Assembly (NCBI RefSeq): GCF_963678635.1
Contig: NC_087063.1
Location: 76,589,617-76,653,616 of the forward strand
Direction: 5' to 3'
Length of the DNA: 64,000 nucleotides
From: Symsagittifera roscoffensis
Taxonomy: Eukaryota > Xenacoelomorpha > Acoela > Convolutidae
Under the pieces are notes generated by a model. The model saw nothing but the letters and a program-made list of their open reading frames with translations. It did no database searches and was not told the DNA's origin. The translations under genes and the position numbers were made by a program. How positions within the stretch are numbered: position 1 is the first letter of the stretch; each line of letters begins with the position of its first letter. Below, in pieces: positions 44,211-55,215 of this stretch.

Positions 44211-46365
44211 ATGCAAATTTAATTACGTACCGAAACAGTATCTCATTTTATTGATTGTTTTCTAAAAGTGAGCATCCGTAGATTATGAATTTATGAAAAA
44301 TATGAACGAAAATTTCCAAAGTAAGATACGCAAGTTATTTGAAACCCATCTAAATCTAGAAAATGAGCTGCTTAAAGGTCACTCATTATTACTTGAGTAC
44401 ATTGAGAATAATAGTCGCACCACAAAAATTGATAATGCTGCTTACAAATGTGAAATTGCGTTAGAAAAAGCTGTCGACGTCAATGAGCAATTAATTAGGT
44501 TATCGGCAAAAACGGAAAACCCTGAAAAAATTATTGCTCAGCAAGACCTTTGCTTAAGAAAGTAACCGAAATGAACGATAAAGTAATGCGCGAAGTAATG
44601 AGCCTTGAACTTTCGTCATTTCCAGCAGCCGGCATTACAGGGAGCAAGGGATCTTTACAACAAGCTAGGTCAGAGACATCCTCACGCTCGCAACAAACAA
44701 GAGATTCAGAAGCACGAGTATCTGAAAACAGGTCTAAGGTCTCTAATAAGTCTAAGGATAGTAGAAAATTGACTCACATAAGACTGATAAATCTGCTACC
44801 ACTCGTCATACGTCGACTGTTCGCACTATGTCATCAAGTAAGAAACGGCATGAGTTAGCTTTAGTAAAACGACGCCACGAGGAGCTGGAAAGGCAGTATC
44901 AAGTATCTTTAAGACTTAAGAGCAAGAGAACCGTCTTAAGTTTGAACAAAGTCAGCTGAAAGTCAACTAATTGAAATGGAACTGTATGCGTTTGAACTTG
45001 AGGACAGTTCATCTGAGGTTAGCGAGAAGGTAGCGGAAAGTAACTCGACAGGAGTAAGTCAACCTATTTCAAATTTATTAACCGATCAGACTAATGATCG
45101 GGTAGACTCTGTTAGTTCGCAGACACCTCCTGACGTTGTTAGTGCGCCAGGTTTGCTGGCCTTCACTCCTGTACCCATTTCGTCAGGACCGACGACTTCC
45201 GCCATCCTCGCTCATGCAATTCACACCACTAATAGTCATAACCATGAGCACACAGCACTGAGTGACCCTGGAAACCATAGTTATGGACATCGGGCTATGC
45301 CTCAATTTGGCAGTGCAAGTCTTTTGCCATTGCAAGCTCCTGGTCCATTCCCAGTAAACAATATGCATTCTAGTGCACACGTGTTACCACCACCATCTGC
45401 TGTTCCTTTACAGACATTGAGTTCAAACATAACTAATGGTAGTTTTGCCATCGTGCAACCGGAATCATTACCTGTCCCAATGTTACCGGCACAACCCGGT
45501 CCTGGTTTTGTTTCTTTGTCACCTGCATTTGCTGGTGGTGGCTTCTCATCTTCTGGAGTTAACCCAACGCCGATTTTCTTTTCCGCACCTAATTGCCATG
45601 CAGCGCCAGTCCAAACGCAACATAATCTTCCCTTTGTTCCGCATACTGGGTGACATAATATCAACGATTACTACACAAATAATGCAAACTTATGCCGATT
45701 GGCAGCTACAACTCCAATCGTCACGCCTGCTCACTGGTGTAATGCTGGAAACATTTTTTCTAATGTGAAAACTACTCCTTTCCCATCGTGTAACACCGCC
45801 GCTCCGTATACTAGTGGTGGGACTGTGTATTTTAATACTCCCCCAATTCATCCACAACATGTTCCGCATTTTGTCAATCATACTAATACTGGTTATCAGC
45901 CAGTCAACGAAGACTACGCACCGTCTTCTACTTATCCGAACCAAGCTTGTTCATCGGATCGACCTCTCTCCGCTCGTGAATTGGCGGAATTATTGATGCA
46001 TAGCCGCAAAGATCATCTTCCTGAATGGAAGTTAGCCCAGTTTGACGGCAACCCGTTAAACTGGCACGAATGGTTTGGTCAGCTTAAGTCCACCGTTGAT
46101 TCCGCTGTCCCACCGATGATACGAAACTGACATACTTAAAAACGCTCGTCACAGGCAAAGCAAAAGCCGCAATTGCGGAGTTTAGTTATAGTGGCGTTAT
46201 GTACAAGGATGCACTGGCCACCTTGCAACGGAAGTTTGGGCAACCACATGCCATTGTTGGTGCGCATCTTGATAAGCTGAATACTTTTCCTCCACTTAAG
46301 ATGCACAATTCGGAAATGTCATTAGTTTCTCCTCTGCCATATCTGGCCTCGTAGCAGTTTTCAAA
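44211..46365 (+). pseudogene. gag: BEL copy B gag
   Basis: ORF 44293-44565 encodes a helical, coiled-coil N-terminus (FETHLNLENELLKGHSLLLE) missing from copy A. The following frames (44550-44858, 44976-45653, 45699-46130) match copy A's coiled coil, Pro/Ser-rich region and DUF1759 capsid. The TGA at 45651-45653 is the nonsense codon shared with copy A; a further stop (TGA at about 46128) cuts the capsid. Confidence 0.8.
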
Positions 46366-47573
46366 TCATTGTCTTTCAACGATGATCTAAAGAGCGTTAA
46401 CCTGTTAAACCAAGCTGTTAGTAAACTTCCGCCTAACCTCAAGGACGCTTGGTCAATGCATACTGTTAGACATAATTGGCAGCGACCAAAACTCTTAGAC
46501 TTTAACAACTGGTTGAAAGAAAAGGCCGAGGGGCATGAGAGATTACGTTTACTCATTCTAAGGCAAAAAACGAGGAACCAGTTAAACCAAAAACAACCAA
46601 AGTTTTTGCAGCCAATAGCCAGGTAACTAGTAAGGCTCAGGATAAGTCTAAGTTTCCGCCGTGCGTTTTGTGTAAGGGTAGTCATGCATTGTGGAATTGT
46701 GCTATTTTTAAGGAAAAGAATGCTACTCAGCGGGCAAAATACGTAGCTGAACAGAAACTTTGCTTCGCTTGCCTCAATGGCAATCATAGTTTCCGGCAAT
46801 GTTCTAGAGCGAAAAAGTGCCCGAAGCCAGAGTGTGATAGCACACATAATGTCTTGCTCCATGGAGCCGAAAGAATATTTCCTCGGAAGGAAAGTTCAAA
46901 GGTCTTGAATAAGGCTGGAACAAACAAATCCAAGGAGAATACAAACACTTCCACCCATGCCGCTGTTAGTGATGTACATGACATTGAATCTTCTAAAGGG
47001 TTGTTGCCAGTTGCAACACTTGGTGTATCCTCGGATGTAACCAGTCTCCTGATGTTGGTTCTTTGTGATAGTGCATCGACTCACTCCTGGGTGTCTTCGT
47101 CACTCGTAAACCGTCTCGGTTTAGTAGGGGAGCCCGTTAACTTGTCAATTAGTGGTTTCAATTCAACCACCGTTGTTGAGACTCAGAGGGTCAAGTTTAC
47201 AGTTTCCTCCGAGCCAAATAATAGTGATTTCGTATTTTCTCTATGTGCATATGTTAAAGACAATATTCGGATTGGTTCCGAATTAATCAATATTGCTGAT
47301 TTGCAGAATAAATATCCACAATTACCACCTATTAAGCCCACTCAATATACTTATGAGGACGTTGAAGTTGTTATCGGACAAGACTACTACCACGCCGTTA
47401 GACCCATTGAGTTCATATTGGGAGATGATAAAAACTCACCGTGTTCCGTTCGTCTACCGATAGGTTGGGTTATAAGTGGTCCGTTGCCGCCGTCCGTTAA
47501 TTCTACTTCTTCGTGCTTCAAGTGTGTTGTTGAAGATTCTTCTCTGACCGACCAGATGCTTTATCCACCCTAA
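46366..47573 (+). pseudogene. pol: BEL copy B capsid end, zinc knuckles and protease
   Basis: 46369-46626 carries the capsid segment that copy A lost. CVLCKGSHALWNC and CFACLNGNHSFRQC are complete CCHC knuckles. The protease CDSASTHSWVSSSLVNRLGL and GFNSTTVVETQRV are intact. A deletion of about 80 bp relative to copy A near 47555 ends the frame at 47573. Confidence 0.85.
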
Positions 47574-48530
47574 ATTCTGAAACCGTTCGCAATGGGGAAA
47601 GATATATTGTGCCTATGCTTTGGACTGATAGTAATGTCAGTCTACCAAATAATTTTTACTCGTCACTCGCCCAATTTAAAACATTGGAGAGAAGGTTAAG
47701 TAAAGACCCTGAGCTGCGCGAAAGCTACGCAGAAACAATAAGAGAGGACATTAGGAAAGGCTATGTTGTTATCGTCGAACCGCATGATCCACGTAAGCGT
47801 TCCGATCGCGAGTGGTATCTTCCGCACAATCCCTTTGTAAATTCGAATAAGCCGGGTAAGGTGCGCCGAGTCTTTAATGGGGCTTCTAAGTTTCACGGCA
47901 CATCCTTAAATAAGTCCTTTTTGGTGGGTCCGGACCTACTCCAAAATTTAATTTTTGTGTTTTTGCGATTCCTTCAACACAAGTACGCCGTCTCCGCGGA
48001 TATAGAGGGTATGTTTCTCCAGGTAGGATTCCTTGCCCGCGATCAAACTTTGCTCTGTTTTTTTGTGGCGGGAGGATACCACTTCCGATGTGGTAGTTCA
48101 TCAGTACACTCACCATATATTCGGCGCACGGGATTCGCCTAGGTGCGCCAATTTCGCGTTGCGAAAAACAGCAACTGATAATATAACCACATACCCTGAG
48201 GCCGCCTCAGTCGTTAATGAAAAATTTTACATGGCCGATTACTTGGATTCATTCGAGAACGTTACCCATGCAATTAAAATTAGTCGCGATTTGGTTTCCT
48301 TACTAAAATTGGGAGGATTTAATTTGACTAAATTTGTCAGTAATGCTGATGAAATCACTTCAGCAATGAACCCCGAAGAATCGGAAACCTCGTCTTCACC
48401 CATCAAGGAAATATGGAACGGTGCCGAACAATCATCGCACGTCTTAGGTCTTAAGTGGGACCATGTGAAAGACACATTGGTTGTTAGCAGAGGCGTGGAT
48501 CGTCCTCTCGATAAAGCAATAACTCAATGA
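47574..48530 (+). pseudogene. pol: BEL copy B reverse transcriptase with mutated active site
   Basis: Frame 47609-48142 has the N-terminal RT blocks (RRVFNGASKFHG, YAVSADIEGMFLQ), then shifts near 48040-48060. The palm box reads FYMADYLDS: the first catalytic Asp is Ala (GCC at 48234-48236; copy A has GAC), so polymerase activity should be abolished. TGA at 48528-48530 replaces the CGA of copy A. Confidence 0.85.
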
Positions 48531-48536
48531 ACCGTC

Positions 48537-50696
48537 TTGAGTTTCGTCTCTTCTGTGTTTGACCCTGTTGGGTTAGTAGCTCCATACACAGTTAGGGCCC
48601 GTCTTTTACTAAAAGATATTTGGAAAATCAGTGGTCAAAGTTGGGACGACGAATTGCCAGAAGACATGAGCGATAAGTTTTTCGAGTGGCACTCCGGTCT
48701 CCCTCTCTTAGGGCAATTGACTATTCCCCGTTGTTACTTCACAGAGCCTGTTGATCAAATTGAGCTCCACATGTTCGGTGATAGCTCGCAGGACGTTTTC
48801 TGTGCGGTTGGATTTCTGCGTGCGCGACTCTCGAGCTCGCACAAAACTCAAATATCCTTCATCTTTGGTAAAGCTCGCGTTGCGCCCATGAAAGCGCTAT
48901 CTATACCGAAGCTAGAGCTTCAAGCTGCTCTGCTCGCCACCCGACTAAAAGATGATATACTGACCGCCCTTACCGTCTCTATTAATCATGTCTACATGTG
49001 GATAGATAGTACAACAGTTTTGCTGTGGCTAAACTCCACTGAAAAATTACCTGTGTTCGTCGCTAATCGTGTCGGCGAAATCCTCGAATCGACCACTATT
49101 GATGAGTGGCACCATGTTCTGAGCGGCGATAATCCAGCTGATACCGGTACGCGGGGGATTTCTTCGGAAGCCCTCAAGGATAGCAGCTGGGTTATTGGTC
49201 CGAGCATTCTCAGGACTACTGATTGGCCGTTTGTACCCGACGAACGTGTAATAAAAAAAAATCTTTTGAAGGGTCCTTCTTGTGATGTTGATAATTGCTT
49301 GGAGACATCATCTTCCTTCGTCACCGATGTCACATCCATCAAACATCCCGAGCACGGGTTCAATTGGGAAAGGTTCAGTTCCTTTACGAGATATAAACGA
49401 GTAGTCGCTTTTATGTTGAGGATGCTGCCTTCACATAAGCATTTTCGTGGTAAGGACTTACGAATCACCGAGCCCACTGAACTTAATATTGTAGAAAACA
49501 AACTGATTCAACTTGCTCAGTTGAGATCCTTCCCCATTGAGTTGAAAACACGCACCGCTGGCAAACCTATTAAAATTAGTAGTAAAATTGCCACATACTC
49601 GCCATTTATTGGTCCCACTGGTATCATTCGTTCCACCGGATGGATTGTGCGCTTAGTGAATACCGATTTTGATACTAAACACCCAATCTTAGTCGACGCC
49701 CGACATATCCTAGTTCGTTTGTTGGCCCGCAGCCTCCACCATAAGCATTTTTATCAAGGTTTAGATTACATGCGCTCCGTTTTAAATATGAAATATGCAA
49801 TACTTGGGTTGCGTCGACTACTTCGGTCTATCGAAAATCAATGTTTAACATGCCGTAAACGCAAAGCAAGCACCATCCAGCCAGTTATGTCCGATTTACC
49901 TGTCGAACGTTTCGGATACAAGCAACCACCCTTCAATCATACGGGTGTGGATTACTTTGGACCGCTTTACGTTCCGGTTCGCAGAAGCACTGAAAAAAGA
50001 TGGGGATTTCTTTTTACTTGCCTCACCGCCAGGGCTGTACACCTTGAGATTGTACCATCACTGGACACCAGTTCTTGTGTCATGGGCATTGAACGGCTCA
50101 TTGCGCGTCGTGGTACGCCAAGCACAATCTGGTCGGATAACGGCACGAACTTCGTTGGTGCGGAAAAAGAGTTACTTGCCTGCATCAAGAGCTGGAATGG
50201 CATGGCTCCGACCATTTTTGCACACAAAGGTGTTACTTGGAAATTTAACCCGCCAGGCGCACCCCATCATGGCGGCTCCTGGGAACGCCTCCTCCGAAGC
50301 GCGAAGCGCGTGCTGTACGATATCCTAGGCAGTAGGCGAGTCACTGAAGAGGTGTTTGGAACAACACTCTGCTTAGTTGAGCAGGCTTTGAGTTCGAGGC
50401 CAATCACTCCCGTTAGTACTGATTCACGTGAGTTAGAAGCGTTAACCCCAAACCATTTTTTGCTTGGACAACATGCCACAAGCTTTCCTTCGCTTTTACC
50501 CGGGGAGCACTTCGATCACAAGAAAAGGTACGTGCGAGCGCAGTCATATGCTAACGCGATTTGGTCTCGTTGGCTTCGAGAATATGCTCCCTTGCTGAAT
50601 AAACGCGTCAAGTGGCACACTCATTCTGACTTCACACTTAAAACAGGCGACCTCGTGTGGGTGATTGAGCCAGACAGTCACTCGGCCGACCGTTAA
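48537..50696 (+). CDS. pol: BEL copy B RNase H and integrase (intact ORF)
   Basis: 719 uninterrupted codons. Residues 1-60 are the Pao connection (SSVFDPVGLVAPYTVRARLL) and 75-200 the RNase H-like domain (LHMFGDSSQDVFCAVGFLRA, MWIDSTTVLLWL, HHVLSGDNPADTGTR). From about 380 comes the integrase zinc module (LHHKHFYQG, CLTC), then the core with GVDYFGPL, WSDNGTNFVG and HGGSWERL (DDE complete), and a C-terminal part with GDLVWVIEPD. It is preceded in frame by one TGA. It is the best-preserved coding stretch of the array, but cannot act without RT. Confidence 0.9.
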   Translation: MSFVSSVFDPVGLVAPYTVRARLLLKDIWKISGQSWDDELPEDMSDKFFEWHSGLPLLGQLTIPRCYFTEPVDQIELHMFGDSSQDVFCAVGFLRARLSSSHKTQISFIFGKARVAPMKALSIPKLELQAALLATRLKDDILTALTVSINHVYMWIDSTTVLLWLNSTEKLPVFVANRVGEILESTTIDEWHHVLSGDNPADTGTRGISSEALKDSSWVIGPSILRTTDWPFVPDERVIKKNLLKGPSCDVDNCLETSSSFVTDVTSIKHPEHGFNWERFSSFTRYKRVVAFMLRMLPSHKHFRGKDLRITEPTELNIVENKLIQLAQLRSFPIELKTRTAGKPIKISSKIATYSPFIGPTGIIRSTGWIVRLVNTDFDTKHPILVDARHILVRLLARSLHHKHFYQGLDYMRSVLNMKYAILGLRRLLRSIENQCLTCRKRKASTIQPVMSDLPVERFGYKQPPFNHTGVDYFGPLYVPVRRSTEKRWGFLFTCLTARAVHLEIVPSLDTSSCVMGIERLIARRGTPSTIWSDNGTNFVGAEKELLACIKSWNGMAPTIFAHKGVTWKFNPPGAPHHGGSWERLLRSAKRVLYDILGSRRVTEEVFGTTLCLVEQALSSRPITPVSTDSRELEALTPNHFLLGQHATSFPSLLPGEHFDHKKRYVRAQSYANAIWSRWLREYAPLLNKRVKWHTHSDFTLKTGDLVWVIEPDSHSADR

Positions 50697-50730
50697 GCTC
50701 GCTCCGGTTCTTCCTTCTTCAGGGGGAGGA

Positions 50731-51155
50731 TGTTGCAATGCAAATGTAGAGTATAGATGCATATAAAACAAGAGTATAAATGCATATAAAACAAGCACAG
50801 TTGGCCGAGCGGCCTAGAGACAAGTCTCTCACGCCGGTCAACCGGTTCGAGTCTCCCCATATGCAGACCTTAAAACATGTAGACCCGAGGGGCTATAAAC
50901 CCATTTGACCGTTTTTTACTGTTTTTTGGTTCTAATTCGGTTCAGCCTTGATTAAGACTGACCGCCAAAAAGAGCAATTTGTCTCAAGGACATTACCGAC
51001 CGGTTCTGGTGGCTAGGCAGATGATAAAAAATGTTATATGATATTCTGATCAATAGAAAAATGCCGAAATTAATTTATTGACCGAGTTATTTACCGAGAA
51101 ATATCTCTTTTAATTTAACGAATTTGGATCAGTTTTGGAGATTAGAGCGAGCACA
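50731..51155 (+). repeat. BEL LTR-c
   Basis: 425 bp. It shares the 23-bp duplication with LTR-b, lacks about 26 bp (CTTGCGCCGATTTGTACC region) near 51015, and ends GCGAGCACA followed by the target duplication ATATC. Confidence 0.9.
50799..50860 (+). promoter_or_regulatory. tRNA-like A and B boxes inside BEL LTR-c
   Basis: TGGCCGAGCGG (A-box-like) is followed about 40 bp later by GGTTCGAGTCT (B-box-like). LTR-a has TGGCAGAGCGG and GGTTTCGAGTCC; LTR-b has TGGCCGAGCGG and GGTTCAATTCC. The flanking sequence does not fold into a full cloverleaf, so this is not called a tRNA gene. Confidence 0.5.
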
Positions 51156-51453
51156 ATATCTCAAAATAGTACAATGAGGGGACCCTTTGGGTCGGCAGGG
51201 GGTCGAATCCCTGAAGCGGGGCATCCCCCCCCCCCTAAATTCGCTACTGGAAACACCGATCGAGTCGCCCCTATAATTTAACTTGAGTTTTCTGAAATAT
51301 CTAACTTTCTTCAATTTCTTTTAGTACATAATTTGGGATTCGAGAAATTCGGATTTACTTAACGATTTACTGCACTAATTTTACGGACAATTATGACGTA
51401 CGATTGTTTCATCAAATTTCGTTGTAATTATTTTTCAATTGACAGTATGGCAT
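51156..51453. other. Spacer between BEL array and minus-strand gene
   Basis: Target duplication, then a C-run and unique AT-rich DNA holding the probable 3' UTR of the gene whose stop is at 51454. No clear polyadenylation signal was chosen. Confidence 0.4.
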
Positions 51454-51863
51454 CTACACGAATGATGATTCAATGCTATCCGGGTCAATTCTTGGACTCG
51501 GGCAGGTGTCAAATTCTGAAGCTGTCGACACAGTTGTCGTACTAGACACAGTTACCAAGTCGTCATCGTCTTTACTTTTCTCAGAATTGCTCAGTTCTCG
51601 GAACTCTTTGCGTTTCTCTGAGTTTTTTGCGTCACTGGAACATTGTTTAATTATTTTTCTGGAGAGTTGAATATTGGTAGAGTAGTATTGTTCAAGGTCG
51701 GTTGAATTTTGAGGTACGGTTACAAAGGTAGAAACCCCGTAATCTTGATCACCTGTAGTGAAATCGGTTCTGGTTTTGTTGGTGGTATATGTTTCATTCA
51801 AATTGGGAGCTTCATTTTCAATGTCCAGTTCACTATTTTGGGATTCATCATGGGTTGATTGAG
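51454..51863 (-). CDS. Unknown host gene, last exon
   Basis: On the minus strand a strong acceptor (T-rich tract then CAG) precedes 51863. The first two bases complete the codon left open by the exon ending at 53506, giving Ala. The exon encodes a hydrophilic Ser/Thr/Asp/Glu-rich stretch (SQNSELDIENEAPNLNE, KSKDDDDLVTVSSTTTV) and ends DPDSIESSFV-stop (TAG 51454-51456). The last three residues S-F-V fit a class I PDZ-binding tail. No domain is recognised, and the product looks disordered. Confidence 0.7.
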
Positions 51864-53505
51864 CTGAAAAAAAAACCTTTAATACTTGTTGAAAACTGAA
51901 TCACAAAAAAACATGAAAAAATATTCCATTTCTCGTCTTTTTAGATCGACCAACTTGATACTCGTAAAACCCTATAAAGACCATGATTTGCCAAAATTTG
52001 TGAACCGCAGTCAGTCAGTTTTTTGGTCACTTTTTGACAATTTTGGGCGTTTTTGGAAGGTTTTGACGGTTTTTTGCCAAACTATTTAGTCTAAGCCAAC
52101 CATTGATTTAATTTTTTTCATCAAACCTATACAATATGAGCGATGAAATATAAAAAGGGCCTCAGATAAAATAAAGATCTCCATCTGGAAAAAAAAACGC
52201 AAAAATTTCAATCGAACTGTTGAAAAACACAAAATTTATTTCAGGTAAAAAGTTTCTATTATCAAATTTTGCATTAGCTTTTTAAATAAATAGCATATGA
52301 CACCATGATTAAAAATAGAAAACAAAAATTGCATTACCCAGTCCAGAAAAATAACCAAAAAATGCATGTAGCTCTTAAGCAAGGACAGAACAGCAGTTCT
52401 CCGTGAAGAGCTGCACAGCTCGTATGTTGGTCCTTTCCCTTGTGGATAAATTGTCTCAACATAACTTGAATTAAAAGAACGAAAAACACTTTACCACAAA
52501 TACAATTTTCACGACATAAAAAGAACCAAAAAATACAATTTTCTCAATCTTTTACGACAAAAAAAGTACCAAAAAACACAATTTTCTCAAAAGTATCCAA
52601 CGACGCGGAAATTCAGCGCAAATAGTACCTACTGGGTTAGACATAAAAGATCCACACTTGTACCGCATTGTCATCAGCTGTCTTTGATTTATTTTTAAAT
52701 GGTAAGTTCAGCAGTGGATCCGCAGTAATTCAGAAAATACGAGCTAATTTGAACATATACGATTTGCGTATCCATTTATTCACATTACGATGCCTAGGAC
52801 AATCAATTAGTCTCAGCAGCAGCGATGAAAACGGGGGTTACGAATTTAAAAGATGGATAGCACAGATGACGCATGAATTCACATACCAAACTCATTTCCT
52901 TTACCTGGACAAAATATGAGGAAATACAGAAAATTACATTGTTCCATCATGAGTCAAGTAAAGAAACCATCATCACGAGTAGTTCATACCATTAACCCCT
53001 CATGACAACCGGCTATGACACCCAGCCAAAAAAAGCTGAACAAAATGTTGACTAATTTGAACACTAATTCTTTGCTAAAGGAGCATTGCTTTTAGTTCAT
53101 ATTTATACAAAAAGCATTAACCTTTAAATTTACTCAGACAAAATGAACAAAAAAAAAGTTCATTGTGATCGAAAAAAAATTAAGTTGTAATTTATAATTT
53201 AAAATTCTTAATACGATCGGTACAATGTTCAATTTATTTGGAATAAAAAATACAAATACGAGGACTCTTTATTGCTTTAAAAGTCACTTTCGACGAATTC
53301 TTTATGCAAGAACAAATGTAGGTTTCTGCCAAAAAAAAGTAAAAAACGAAACATTTATAGCACTCTTACTTTTTTTTGAAACAAAAAGCCGCAATCAAAA
53401 AAAAAGAATTCAATGAAGCAAAGAAAACTATGAAAATATAACATTTCAAATCAAATGCGATAACTTTTTGTCCTAAATTTAATTGGCCAATTAGCTGAAA
53501 CATAC
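51864..53505 (-). other. Intron of the minus-strand gene
   Basis: 1,642 bp, donor GTATGT at 53505-53500 and acceptor CAG at 51866-51864. AT-rich. The plus-strand ORF at 52668-52919 has no family resemblance. The dispersed repeat module around 51945-52010 lies here. Confidence 0.65.
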
Positions 53506-54047
53506 CTTCGAAGCTGTTCTGGTCCAGACAGGTGTCCTCGTCTGAAGCTGAAGTGAACGGAGAGGTGTTCGAGTCCTTCCTGCTTACCATCGCTGACTCG
53601 ATCCTCATCGCCCTATTTTGAGAATCATTCAGAGTATCTTCTCTAATTTGCTCCTCATCATCAATGCCTACCTTTTCATAACTCTCAACGTCAATATTTA
53701 CGAGAATTACTTCTTCTTTCGTTTGCGTAGTGATTGATTTTTTCACTCCAATTTGTGCTGCATTTAAATTTTTATCAGGTTTTTTGTCTTCAAATTTAGA
53801 TAATTTTTTCAAAGTTGGTGTCATTTTGTTGTTGTGATACACTATAAAGTCTTCTCGTCTTTTGATGTCATATTTTCTCAATTCGGTCTCGTCTGGTAAG
53901 TGTGGCGTGATTGGAATGCCCCGGCTGAGTTTTGCCTTCTGTGCTGTCTCGACTAGTCGCTCGTCTATTTTGAGTTTTAAACTGGATGAGAGAGAAGGTT
54001 GTCTTGACACTTGTTGGAACAGAGAAGTGTCTTGGTCCTTGCCCTGC
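53506..54047 (-). CDS. Unknown host gene, internal exon (542 nt)
   Basis: Acceptor TTTTCAAG before 54047 and donor GAAG/GTATGT at 53506. The entry phase needs two bases from the previous exon, which the exon ending at 62169 supplies (Arg codon). It encodes a charged, mostly disordered stretch (PSLSSSLKLKIDERLVETAQ, DIKRREDFIVYHNNKMTPTL, ESYEKVGIDDEEQIREDTL, SRKDSNTSPFTSASDEDTCL). Ser-rich acidic segments suggest phosphorylation sites. No family recognised. Confidence 0.75.
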
Positions 54048-54659
54048 CTTGAAAATAATATCAAAAATAGTTGCAGCAGTTATCGGCAATTTTTGGGAGA
54101 AAGAATGAACACTTTTTAATTTTTTTTCTAAAGTTTATTTCTACTTTTGTTGTTGTTTCTTTATCAGTAAAGGGCGGTTGAATTAAATGCAAAGCTGCAA
54201 AAATGAAAATTAATGATAGCTAAAACATTGTTCAAATCGAATTTTAGCCGCGATTCGGATTTTACAATTTTTCAGAATTCCGACTTACGTTTGAAAAAGC
54301 TTTAACAAATATGCAAATTTTCTAGAAATCCTTTGAGACATCATTTGTTAACGCTGAAACGTTTTATTACAGTTCATAACATCAAAATTTAGCTCTTTTC
54401 TTTCTCCTTTTTTGTATTTTTCAGAAACTCCATTTTATAAAAGCGCATTAAAAATTGTTGTTGTTCACAATATCCAAAAAAGTGACAAACAATTTATGCT
54501 CATTATTGTTTTTTTCCCATTATTTTGTACTTCAAATAGAGAGTAGAGGATGGTTTTTGAAAAAGATCGATGAAAACTTTCAAATTTGAGCGGCCTGGTA
54601 ACCGTAGCATAAGTACGATTCGTACACTAACCATGCTATACTTTCATCCTAACGCTATT
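54048..54659. other. Intron DNA, no feature seen
   Basis: Beginning of the 8.1-kb intron (on the plus strand). AT-rich, poly-T runs, nothing coding. Confidence 0.5.
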
Positions 54660-55215
54660 TAGCAAAATTATCCTCCGCTTCCAAAAAAAGCTCGATCTTG
54701 AACGAGCTTTACGATTGGTCGATTATAGTTTCTGGAAACGTCCTAATGTTTGCAGAACGGGCGGCGTTGTCTTTTTCGTACTTAAGGACGTTACGGACGC
54801 TAATGGGTAGAAGCTTCCAGGACTTATCGATTCAAGTAACTACATTAGACCTCCCGTTTCCAAAGTATCATCGGGAGAAGCATGCTACTTGACTTTCTTT
54901 TCGAGCGTCTGATCGTACTCACTCAACTTTTGCGTAGGACTGCAAAATTGCGTTTACGTAAGACTGCGCACATACATAGGGTTCTGAGTGGGGAAGTTTT
55001 CGCTCCAACTTAAGGACAAAAATGTCAAATTGTGCTGATCCAGTAGAAAACGGTTAGACATCAAAGTCTCGAGACTGTTGGGATAGTCGCAGTGAGTGGA
55101 CATGCGTTTTGCGATATTTTGAGTAAGCGCATGCATGTCACTATTCAAAGCATCACTAATGAATTTCATTGACTCTAAGATTGTATAAAACAGGAGCTTA
55201 CAACTGCGAACCATT
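54660..55215 (-). pseudogene. BEL/Pao integrase C-terminal relic of another family
   Basis: The minus-strand frame 55214-54954 contains NSLETLMSNRFLLDQHNLTF followed by LSLSWSENF, which aligns with RELEALTPNHFLLGQH...LLPGEHF near the end of the array integrases. Downstream, in broken frames, are a PISVRNVLKYEKDNAARSA-like stretch and RAFFGSGG, like the C-terminal end of BEL Pol just before the purine tract. It is clearly a different, older family than the array. Confidence 0.6.

Larger units (their letters stand above)
34330..51155 (+). mobile_element. Tandem BEL/Pao retrotransposon array (3 LTRs, 2 internal regions)
   Basis: The order is LTR-a (34330-34759), internal A, LTR-b (42738-43198), internal B, LTR-c (50731-51155). 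ATATC precedes LTR-a (34325-34329) and follows LTR-c (51156-51160); no such duplication flanks LTR-b. The array thus behaves as one insertion that was later doubled, sharing the middle LTR. BEL/Pao identity comes from the DUF1759-like gag, the CCHC knuckles, the D-S-A protease, the MDDY RT box and the BEL-type integrase (SDNGTNFVG, PPGAPHHG). Confidence 0.9.
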
